Assembly (NCBI GenBank): GCA_023450775.1
Contig: JAEXGP010000286.1
Location: 1 to 11,847 of the forward strand
Reading direction: 5' to 3'
DNA length: 11,847 nucleotides
DNA from: Actinomycetes bacterium
GTDB lineage: Bacteria; Actinomycetota; Acidimicrobiia; Acidimicrobiales; Microtrichaceae
This document shows, piece by piece, positions 1 through 5,207 of the stretch (positions are counted from its first letter, which is position 1; each line of letters begins with the position of its first letter). Below the pieces are notes generated by a model that saw only the letters and a list, made by a program, of their open reading frames with translations, made no database searches and had not been told where the DNA came from. The position numbers and the translations under genes are program-made.

Positions 1-291
1 CTGGTCGTCCAGGTGTGCGGCGGTGGGGCCGCTGATGCCGCCGTTGCCGGGCGGCAGGATCGACAGCGAGACCAGCGCGGGGTCGCCCGCCGGCGGGGCG
101 GGTGACGGCGTGCCGGGCGCCGGTCCGCGGGTCTCGGGCGGGGGAGCGACCGTGCAGGCGACGACGGCAGCCGCGGCGACCAGCGTGAGCACGACGGCGA
201 GCGCACCACGCCGCCGAGAGCGTGCCGTCGGTCGCCCGGCTGCGGTCGGTCGACCTGCTCCCGTCGCTCGCGCAGCCGCCCGTGCTCGCAT
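1..291 (-). CDS. Secreted lipoprotein N-terminus, possible penicillin acylase family (partial)
   Basis: The gene starts at ATG 291-289 and runs off the left edge, leaving 97 codons. A GGAGGG ribosome binding site lies 5 bases upstream (complement of 297-302). The N-terminus is Arg-rich (residues 1-30, including RSRRRGAL), followed by a hydrophobic stretch (LAVVLTLVAAAAVV) ending in a V-V-A-C lipobox, with the Cys at residue 46. This is the layout of a lipoprotein exported and anchored on the outer face of the membrane. A Pro-rich linker follows, then the segment LSILPPGNGGISGP before LDDQ. From memory, the ILPPGxxG segment resembles the start of the mature part of actinobacterial penicillin acylase family (Ntn-hydrolase) proteins, but the catalytic Ser is outside the window. 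That a real lipoprotein gene is present is fairly sure; the family is a guess. It is divergent from the DUF1059 gene. Confidence 0.66.
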   Translation of the reverse strand, partial: MRARAAARATGAGRPTAAGRPTARSRRRGALAVVLTLVAAAAVVACTVAPPPETRGPAPGTPSPAPPAGDPALVSLSILPPGNGGISGPTAAHLDDQ

Positions 292-296
292 CCGTT

Positions 297-302
297 CCCT
301 CC
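297..302 (-). promoter_or_regulatory. Ribosome binding site of the lipoprotein gene
   Basis: The complement of these bases is GGAGGG, 5 bases before the ATG at 291. It supports that start in a gene cut by the window edge. Confidence 0.6.
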
Positions 303-474
303 CCGCCAGGGCCGTCCCCACCGGCGCCGCCAGCCACGGCGTCGCCCCCAAGAAGGTACCGGAGGGGGCTCCTGCGGTCTCCTCGGGCGCCGTTCCGGGT
401 TCCGGCGCGCATCGGTCAGGAACGAAGAAGCCCTTCCGGAAGTGCCCGTCGTACGTTCCTCGCACCCCATCGAG
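303..474. other. Divergent intergenic region
   Basis: This stretch separates the minus-strand lipoprotein gene from the plus-strand DUF1059 gene and should hold both promoters. I see no convincing -10/-35 pair. Weak symmetry is present: the 8-base palindrome TTCCGGAA at 434-441 sits between GGAACG (419-424) and its inverted copy CGTTCC (454-459). This could be an operator, but six-base arms are expected by chance often enough that I do not call one. No small gene or RNA is visible. Confidence 0.3.
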
Positions 475-480
475 AAGGAG
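475..480 (+). promoter_or_regulatory. Ribosome binding site deciding the DUF1059 start
   Basis: AAGGAG lies 8 bases before ATG 489. The frame is open back to 222, so this site and the protein family's usual MKTMTC start decide in favour of 489. Confidence 0.75.
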
Positions 481-488
481 TGAGCGAG

Positions 489-725
489 ATGAAGACGATG
501 ACCTGCCAGCAGCTCGGCGGACCGTGCGACGAGGCCCATCGCGGCGAGACCGCCGACGACGTGATCCACCTGCAGGACCAGCACCTGAAGGACGCCGTGG
601 CTGCCGGTGACGAGTCCCACGCGCCGGCGCTGAAGGACATGAAGAGCCGCTGGCGCCGGCCGGTGTCGGGCCTCAAGTGGTACCAGCAGGCCAAGAAGGA
701 CTTCGCCGCCCTGCCCGAAGGGTGA
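489..725 (+). CDS. DUF1059-type small protein
   Basis: A 78-residue soluble protein beginning MKTMTCQQLGGPCDEAHRGE. The M-K-T-M-T-C-x-Q-L-G-G-x-C start is typical of the DUF1059 family of small proteins of unknown function. Candidate metal or redox ligands are Cys6, Cys13, His17, His27, His32 and His44. The middle is an amphipathic helix with an internal HLKDAVAAGDESH motif, and the C-terminus is basic and aromatic (RWRRPVSGLKWYQQAKKDF). The start is fixed by a strong ribosome binding site; the open frame upstream to 222 has no family resemblance and lies in the divergent promoter region. The flavoprotein gene starts 34 bases downstream, so the two are probably cotranscribed. No biochemical role is established for the family as far as I know; a link to redox or stress physiology is inferred only from this neighbour. 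Confidence 0.85.
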   Translation: MKTMTCQQLGGPCDEAHRGETADDVIHLQDQHLKDAVAAGDESHAPALKDMKSRWRRPVSGLKWYQQAKKDFAALPEG

Positions 726-759
726 CGACGTCCCGACCCGCGGGCGTTCGGTCCGCGCG

Positions 760-2451
760 ATGCTGGGGCGGGTGAACCCGGTCATCCTCCTGGTCGCCGA
801 TGCCGACGCCGCGGCCCTCGAGCGCCAGTTCGCCCGCTACCAGCTCGACTACGACGTCCAGCTGATGCGCTCGACCGATGCCGTCGCCGACGCCATCCAC
901 GAGGTGTCGGCGACCGGTGACCACCTGGCGATGGTGGTCACCGACACGTCGATGTTCGTCGACGACGACGCGTCGGAGGAGGACTACCACCGGCTGCTGG
1001 TCCACCTGCACGAGTGGCGTCAGTCGTGTCCGACGTGTCGGTCGGTCGTGGTCTCGCCGTTCCAGCGCTACATGGTCGACTCGGACCAGCTCCGGCTCGG
1101 TCAGGCGAAGGGCAAGTTCGACGCCCTGCTGCTGACGCCCCGCGGCCCGCGCGACGAGGAGTTCCACCAAGCGGTCACGGAGCTCCTCTCCGATTGGAAC
1201 TCGACGGTCGCGGACCCCGAGGTGGAGGCGGTGCGGATCGTCGGCGACCCCCACGACTCGCTCACGCTCGACCTGCGCGACCTGCTCGTCCGGATGGGCA
1301 TGCCGCACCGGGTCCACGAGCCCGAGTCGGAGGTCGGCCTGGAGCTCATCTCGTCGTACGGCGGTGAGCCGGCGCTGCCGCTCGTCGACGTGCTGACCAA
1401 CGGCGTGGTGGCGGTGCACTCCACCCGCGAGCTCGCCGCCGCCTTCTACGGGCGGCCCGACGACATCCCCGAGGACACGGTGTTCGACCTGTGCATCGTC
1501 GGCGCCGGACCGTCGGGTCTCGCCGCCGCCGTGTACGGCGCGTCCGAGGGACTGACGACCGTGGTGCTCGAGTCCGAGGCGATCGGCGGTCAGGCCGGCA
1601 CCAGCTCGATGATCCGCAACTACCTGGGGTTCCCGCGCGGGATCTCGGGCATGCGGCTGGCACAGCGGGCCCGCCTGCAGGCCAGGCGGTTCGGCACCCG
1701 CTTCATCACCGGCTGGGACGTGACCGGACTCTCACCGGCCACCGGGAGCGCCCCGAACCTGATCCACACCGAGGGCGGCGACGTCCGGGCCCGGGCCGTG
1801 GTCATCGCGACCGGCGCCGCCTACCGGAAGCTCAACGTGGCGGGCATCGAGAGCCTGACCGGCCGTGGCGTGTTCTACGGCAGCGCCATGACCGCGGCGC
1901 GGGAGATGGAGGGCCTGGACGTGGTGGTCGTCGGCGGCGGCAACTCGGCCGGGCAGGCGGCGCTGCACCTCGCCCGCTTCGCCAAGTCGGTCACGATCGC
2001 CGTCCGCCGACCCGGGCTCCACGAGACGATGTCCCGGTACCTCATCGACGAGATCGACTACAACGAGCGCGTAGTGGTCAGCCCGTGCTGCGAGGTCGTC
2101 GACGGGGGCGGCGCGGCGCAGCTCGAGTGGATCGAGGTGCGCGACACCACGTCCGGCGAGACCGAGCGCCGCAACTGCGAGGGCCTGTTCCTGCTCATCG
2201 GCGCCGACCCGCGGTGCGAGTGGCTGCCGCCGTCGGTCACGCTCGACGATCGCGGGTTCGTGCTGACGGGCCGCGACGTGCCGCAGGAGGCGTGGACGGA
2301 CGGGATGCCGCCCGCCAGCCTGGCCACCTCGGCACCCGGCATCTTCGCGGTGGGCGACGTCCGATCGGGTTCGATGAAGCGCGTGGCCGCCGCGAGCGGC
2401 GAGGGGTCCTCGGTGGTCCCTCTCGTCCACTCGTTCCTCGGCACGGGCTGA
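760..2451 (+). CDS. Three-domain flavoprotein: receiver-like, thioredoxin-fold and thioredoxin-reductase-like modules
   Basis: The protein has 563 residues. Residues 5-145 look like a response-regulator receiver: Asp14 and Asp16 fit the acidic pocket and Asp62 (VVTDTSM) fits the phospho-acceptor. Residues 155-232 resemble the Cys-less thioredoxin/glutaredoxin-like domain of such fusions (RDLLVRMGMPHRV, then LPLVDVLTNG). Residues 241-563 are a pyridine-nucleotide-disulfide-type FAD/NADPH module: FAD motif GAGPSG (248-253), GGQAG (276-280), NADPH motif GGGNSAG (392-398) and the C-terminal FAD signature GIFAVGDV (527-534). The NYLGFP segment (287-292) is typical of thioredoxin-reductase-like proteins. 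The active-site CxxC that thioredoxin reductases carry in the NADPH domain is missing, so classical thioredoxin reduction is unlikely. A CPTC motif (90-93) sits instead in the receiver domain. A GTG start at 772, preceded by GGGGCGG, is a credible alternative; ATG 760 has no clear ribosome binding site. Confidence 0.9.
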   Translation: MLGRVNPVILLVADADAAALERQFARYQLDYDVQLMRSTDAVADAIHEVSATGDHLAMVVTDTSMFVDDDASEEDYHRLLVHLHEWRQSCPTCRSVVVSPFQRYMVDSDQLRLGQAKGKFDALLLTPRGPRDEEFHQAVTELLSDWNSTVADPEVEAVRIVGDPHDSLTLDLRDLLVRMGMPHRVHEPESEVGLELISSYGGEPALPLVDVLTNGVVAVHSTRELAAAFYGRPDDIPEDTVFDLCIVGAGPSGLAAAVYGASEGLTTVVLESEAIGGQAGTSSMIRNYLGFPRGISGMRLAQRARLQARRFGTRFITGWDVTGLSPATGSAPNLIHTEGGDVRARAVVIATGAAYRKLNVAGIESLTGRGVFYGSAMTAAREMEGLDVVVVGGGNSAGQAALHLARFAKSVTIAVRRPGLHETMSRYLIDEIDYNERVVVSPCCEVVDGGGAAQLEWIEVRDTTSGETERRNCEGLFLLIGADPRCEWLPPSVTLDDRGFVLTGRDVPQEAWTDGMPPASLATSAPGIFAVGDVRSGSMKRVAAASGEGSSVVPLVHSFLGTG

Positions 2452-2469
2452 CTTCGGCACGGGCCCGAC

Positions 2470-2512
2470 CTCGGGACGTCTCGCGCCCACATGGGGTGCG
2501 ACGCGTCCCGAG
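2470..2512 (+). repeat. Hairpin repeat, copy 1 of 3
   Basis: This is a 43-base imperfect palindrome with ends CTCGGGACG and CGTCCCGAG, exactly symmetric about its centre. Of 19 stem positions I count 16 Watson-Crick pairs, 2 wobbles and 1 mismatch around a short ACATG-type loop. It begins 18 bases after the flavoprotein stop. There is no T-run, so it is not a classical intrinsic terminator, but it could end or stabilise the plus-strand transcript. Confidence 0.85.
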
Positions 2513-2539
2513 TTCGGTCTTGCCAGGCCGGCGCCTGGA

Positions 2540-2582
2540 CTCGGGACGTCTGGCGCCCACATGGGGCGCGACGCGTCCCCGG
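2540..2582 (+). repeat. Hairpin repeat, copy 2 of 3 (degenerate outer stem)
   Basis: Copy 2 starts exactly 70 bases after copy 1 and matches it at 39 of 43 positions. The right end reads CGTCCCCGG, which weakens the outer stem. One inner wobble has become a Watson-Crick pair (G-U to G-C). I count 14 pairs, 2 wobbles and 3 mismatches in the 19-position stem. This is the most decayed copy. Confidence 0.82.
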
Positions 2583-2609
2583 TTCGGCCGCCTGACGAGG
2601 TCCCTGGAA

Positions 2610-2652
2610 CTCGGGACGTGTCGCGCCCGTGGTGGGTGCGTCGCGTCCCGAG
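2610..2652 (+). repeat. Hairpin repeat, copy 3 of 3
   Basis: Copy 3 starts exactly 70 bases after copy 2. It matches copy 1 at 36 of 43 positions, and five of the seven differences are in the loop. Its stem can extend outward by three bases (GAACTCGGGACG at 2607-2618 with CGTCCCGAGTTC at 2644-2655). It ends 14 bases before the convergent membrane-protein stop, so it could also act on the opposite transcript. Confidence 0.85.
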
Positions 2653-2666
2653 TTCGGTCACGTCGG

Positions 2667-2984
2667 TCAGCGGTCGCCCACGTCGCGGTCGACCCGGTCG
2701 TACGAGGCGACCTTCGCGAGGCCCCTGCTGATCAGGTACCCGATGACCACGAACGTGACGAAACGCCATCCGTCGACACGGTTCAGCGAGTCGCTGTCCG
2801 CGTAGGTCGCCACCAGGATCCCCGCGATCGCCACGATCGCGAGCCAGAACTCGGTCGTCTTGACCGCCGGCTGCGTCTCGCGGATGTCACGCAGGATGCG
2901 GCGGGTCGGTGACACGCCGCGCTCGTGATCCGTCGGCGACGCCGCCGGGGCCTGGAACTGCTGCGGATACTGCTGAGTCGTCAT
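2667..2984 (-). CDS. Small two-helix membrane protein, unknown function
   Basis: A 105-residue protein. The start ATG 2984 has a strong GGAGGT ribosome binding site 4 bases upstream (complement of 2989-2994); the open frame beyond it, to 3260, is not protein-like. Residues 1-40 are polar and Gln/Pro-rich and should be cytosolic. The first hydrophobic segment is about 46-61 (EFWLAIVAIAGILVATYA region) and the second about 73-89 (RFVTFVVIGYLISRGLA), joined by a short acidic loop (DSDSLNRVDG). The ISRGLAK ending of the second helix is common in small actinobacterial membrane proteins that have no assigned role. The gene is convergent with the flavoprotein and divergent from the nitroreductase, so it is probably a single-gene unit. 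Confidence 0.85.
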   Translation of the reverse strand: MTTQQYPQQFQAPAASPTDHERGVSPTRRILRDIRETQPAVKTTEFWLAIVAIAGILVATYADSDSLNRVDGWRFVTFVVIGYLISRGLAKVASYDRVDRDVGDR

Positions 2985-2988
2985 GTGC

Positions 2989-2994
2989 ACCTCC
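2989..2994 (-). promoter_or_regulatory. Ribosome binding site of the membrane protein gene
   Basis: The complement is GGAGGT, 4 bases before ATG 2984. It sets the start well inside a longer open frame. Confidence 0.75.
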
Positions 2995-3148
2995 GGTGTC
3001 GCGCGCCGCCTACCCCTGCACGCCGAGGCCAGAAGAACCGCTGCGCCTGCACCCGACGAACCCCCCCCGGGGTCGGTGGATCGGGGCGATCGTCCCGGCG
3101 TGTGGGACGTCCGGCGCCGGCGCCGCGCCCGGGTGCGAGCATGGGGCC
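2995..3148. other. Divergent intergenic region with small palindromes
   Basis: This stretch separates the minus-strand membrane protein gene from the plus-strand nitroreductase. It holds an imperfect 14-base palindrome centred on CGATCG (3083-3096). It also holds a short inverted pair CGTCCC (3091-3096) and GGGACG (3104-3109) with a 7-base loop, a C-run around 3060-3068, and the self-complementary GGCGCCGGCGCC near 3113-3124. Any of these could be an operator or a hairpin in the nitroreductase leader. No clear promoter hexamers are visible. Confidence 0.3.
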
Positions 3149-3793
3149 ATGGGTGACCTGGACGTCTGGACCGCCATGGCGACCGCGCGGGCGTTGCGTC
3201 GCTACACCGACGAGCCGGTCGACGACCAGACGCTGGGTCGGTGCCTGCAGGCGGCCACATGGGCGCCCTCGGGCGGCAACTGGCAGGCGTGGCACTTCGT
3301 GGTGCTGCGCTCCGAGGAGAACCGGGCGGCCGTGGCCCGCGCCGCGGCGATCTCGCTCGAGATCATCGAGCCGCTCTACTCGATGACGCGTCCCGACCCC
3401 GGCGACGACAGCCGCATCGCGCGCTCGCACCGGGCCACCTACGAGTTCCACGACCGGGCCGGTGAGTTCACCTCCGTGCTGTTCACCACCAAGCACTTCG
3501 ACAGCGCCTCGGAGCTGCTGCTCGGCGGCTCGGTCTACCCGGCCATGCAGAACTTCCTGCTGGCGGCACGCGCCCAGGGACTCGGCGCATGCCCCACCAG
3601 CTGGGCCTCCTACGGCGAGGACATCATCCGCGAGGCGGTCGGCGTGCCCGACGACTGGCTGATGGCGGGACACGTGGTCGTCGGCTGGCCCCGTGGTCGC
3701 CACGGTCCGTTGCGCCGGCGGCCGGTGGGCGACGTCACGTTCCTGGACCGCTGGGGTGAGCCGGCGCCGGACCTCGCACCGGCCGACGGCTGA
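3149..3793 (+). CDS. Nitroreductase-family flavoprotein
   Basis: A 214-residue protein of usual length for the FMN-dependent nitroreductase fold, which transfers hydride from NAD(P)H to varied acceptors in the cytosol. The N-terminal phosphate-binding motif is RALRRYTDEP (14-23). The second FMN-contacting stretch is APSGGNWQAWHFVV (39-52), and GLGACPTSW (144-152) is the conserved segment before the last strand. ATG 3149 is chosen because the family usually begins about 15 residues before the Arg-Arg-Tyr motif; the frame is open to 2909 but the upstream translation is low-complexity. The ribosome binding site is weak. The stop is 23 bases from the convergent MarR stop, so the gene is not part of the large operon. 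Its substrate cannot be read from the sequence; F420-related or enone-reducing members exist in the superfamily. Confidence 0.9.
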   Translation: MGDLDVWTAMATARALRRYTDEPVDDQTLGRCLQAATWAPSGGNWQAWHFVVLRSEENRAAVARAAAISLEIIEPLYSMTRPDPGDDSRIARSHRATYEFHDRAGEFTSVLFTTKHFDSASELLLGGSVYPAMQNFLLAARAQGLGACPTSWASYGEDIIREAVGVPDDWLMAGHVVVGWPRGRHGPLRRRPVGDVTFLDRWGEPAPDLAPADG

Positions 3794-3816
3794 GCTCCTG
3801 ATCCCCGGCGGACGTG

Positions 3817-4386
3817 TCAGCCCCGGGCGGCGTCGGTGCGGTTCGCCCCCAGCCGGGCGATGCGGTCGTCCGAGCGACTCGTGTCGAACTCGCCGCCCCG
3901 GGACCGCAGCTCGCCGAGCAGCCCGATGAGTTGCTCGCGCTCGGCGTCGGACAGCGCGAGCGGCCGGTAGACGCCCTCGTTGAGCTGCTCGGTGGCGGCG
4001 CGCTCCACGGCGCGGCCGCGGTCGGTGATCTCGGCGAGCGTGGTGCGGGCGTCGGACTCGTGCGGCACCCGGCGCACCAGCCCGTCGGCGACGAGCCGGT
4101 CGATGAGGTTGGTGACGGTCGCCGGCGGGAACCGCAGCACCTCGCTGATCCAGCTCAGCGTGAGCGCCGCGTCGGGTTGCGCCGCCAGCCACGCCAGCAC
4201 CTCGTAGCGGGGGAACGTGAGGCCGTGCTGCTTCATGACCTCGTTCACCTGGTGCATCAGCATCTGCTGCGACCGCAGGATCGCGGTGAACACGGCGTTG
4301 CCGGACGCGGCGTCCTCGTCCCAGCGGTCGAGCCAGGCGCGGCGCGACGCCTCGACGACGTCGTAGGGGGACGGCCGGAACGCCAT
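3817..4386 (-). CDS. MarR-family transcriptional regulator
   Basis: A 189-residue protein with the MarR winged-helix fold. Residues 30-60 form the long first helix (AVFTAILRSQQMLMHQVNEV), followed by HGLTFPRYEVL (54-64). The helix-turn-helix is about 76-104 (LTLSWISEVL, then PPATVTNLIDRLVADGLV). The wing carries the conserved D-A-R of RRVPHESDART (105-115). The C-terminal helices (143-165) complete the dimer domain. MarR proteins usually repress nearby genes and release DNA on binding an aromatic, acyl-CoA or other small ligand. The gene is the last of the minus-strand operon, 9 bases after the SDR stop, which suggests feedback control of the pathway. The start ATG 4386 has no clear ribosome binding site, but the MAFRPSP start is common in this subgroup. 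The target operator is not visible and should lie upstream of the operon, outside the window. Confidence 0.92.
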   Translation of the reverse strand: MAFRPSPYDVVEASRRAWLDRWDEDAASGNAVFTAILRSQQMLMHQVNEVMKQHGLTFPRYEVLAWLAAQPDAALTLSWISEVLRFPPATVTNLIDRLVADGLVRRVPHESDARTTLAEITDRGRAVERAATEQLNEGVYRPLALSDAEREQLIGLLGELRSRGGEFDTSRSDDRIARLGANRTDAARG

Positions 4387-4395
4387 GGCGTCAGG

Positions 4396-5205
4396 CTACG
4401 GGGCGGGCCGCGCCGGCTCGGACGGGGGCGTGCGCGGCGTCATGATCTCGGACATCCTCGCCACGGGGATCCCCACCGAGGTGCCGCCGTCCACCGGCAG
4501 GACGGTCCCGGTCACCTGCGCGGAGCGGTCGGAGGCCAGGTAGAGCACCGCCTGGGCCGCGTCCTGCGGCGTGCCGTGCCGGGGCAGCGGCTGGGTCATC
4601 TCGATCGTGCGGCCCATGTCGAAGTTCGCGTTGATCGCCGTGGCGATGTTGGCCGGTGCGACGACGTTGGCCCGGATGCCGTGCTCGGCCACCTCGAGCG
4701 CCAGGCACCGCGTGAAGTGGATGACGCCGGCCTTGGCCACCCGGTACGACATGACGCCGGCGCCGGGGGTGATGCCGGCCAGCGAGGCGACGTTGACGAT
4801 CGAGCCGCCCGTGCCCTGCTCGACCATCTGCCGGGCCGCCGCCTGGCTGCCGAGCATGGCACCGAGCAGCGAGACGCCGATCACCTGGTCGAAGTCGGCG
4901 AGCGTGTCCTTCAGGAACCGGCGGGGCACCCCCGACACGCCGGCGTTGTTGTACATGACGTGCAGACCGCCGAAGCGGGCCACCGCCGAGTCGACGACGG
5001 CCTGCACCGAGTCCCGGTCGCCCACGTCGGTGCGGACGAACGCCGCCGACCCGCCCAGTCCGCTCGCCAGCTCGGTGCCGGCCGGCTCGTCGAGGTCCGC
5101 GATCACCACTCGGGCGCCCTCGGCGACGAACAGCTCGACGGTCGCCCGCCCGATGCCGTTGGCGCCGCCGGTGACGATCGCGACCTTGCCGTCGAGCTCG
5201 CCCAC
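4396..5205 (-). CDS. Short-chain dehydrogenase/reductase (SDR)
   Basis: A 269-residue classical SDR that should oxidise a secondary alcohol, or reduce a ketone, with NAD(H). The cofactor motif TGGANGIG is at 12-19. Asp37 in VVIADLDE at the end of the second strand favours NAD over NADP. NNAG is at 86-89. The catalytic set is Ser141, Tyr154 and Lys158 (SYRVAKAG). The usual Pro-Gly after the sixth strand is Pro-Ala (VAPANIATA). The C-terminus has the DGGTSVG signature and then an extra tail of about 25 residues (MSEIMTPRTPPSEPARPAP). GTG 5205 is chosen as start because it lies 2 bases after the P450 stop and gives the normal distance to the TGG motif; the ribosome binding site would be the GGCGGGCGG of the P450 end. 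Translational coupling to the P450 is likely. Confidence 0.92.
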   Translation of the reverse strand: MGELDGKVAIVTGGANGIGRATVELFVAEGARVVIADLDEPAGTELASGLGGSAAFVRTDVGDRDSVQAVVDSAVARFGGLHVMYNNAGVSGVPRRFLKDTLADFDQVIGVSLLGAMLGSQAAARQMVEQGTGGSIVNVASLAGITPGAGVMSYRVAKAGVIHFTRCLALEVAEHGIRANVVAPANIATAINANFDMGRTIEMTQPLPRHGTPQDAAQAVLYLASDRSAQVTGTVLPVDGGTSVGIPVARMSEIMTPRTPPSEPARPAP

Positions 5206-5207
5206 GC

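Noticed and set aside
419..459. ECF-type promoter or operator from GGAACG/CGTTCC
   Set aside because: The spacing from GGAAC to the CGTC at 447-450 is about 24 bases, too long for the usual ECF -35/-10 pair, and six-base arms alone are weak evidence.
222..488. N-terminal extension of the DUF1059 frame and an overlapping frame 23-610
   Set aside because: The extension is Pro/Arg/Ser low-complexity sequence overlapping the divergent lipoprotein gene and promoter region. The ribosome binding site at 475-480 supports the start at 489.
2470..2652. CRISPR array
   Set aside because: Only three units, the repeats are long near-perfect hairpins with a short 27-base spacer that is itself partly similar, and no cas gene is nearby.
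1491..2912. Frames 1491-2912 (+) and 1732-2769 (-) running across the hairpin array
   Set aside because: They are shadow frames of the flavoprotein. Their repetitive stretches (e.g. ARRPE, DVPSP) only reflect translation of the 70-base repeat.
3794..3816. Bidirectional terminator between nitroreductase and MarR genes
   Set aside because: The 23-base gap has no stem-loop that I can find.
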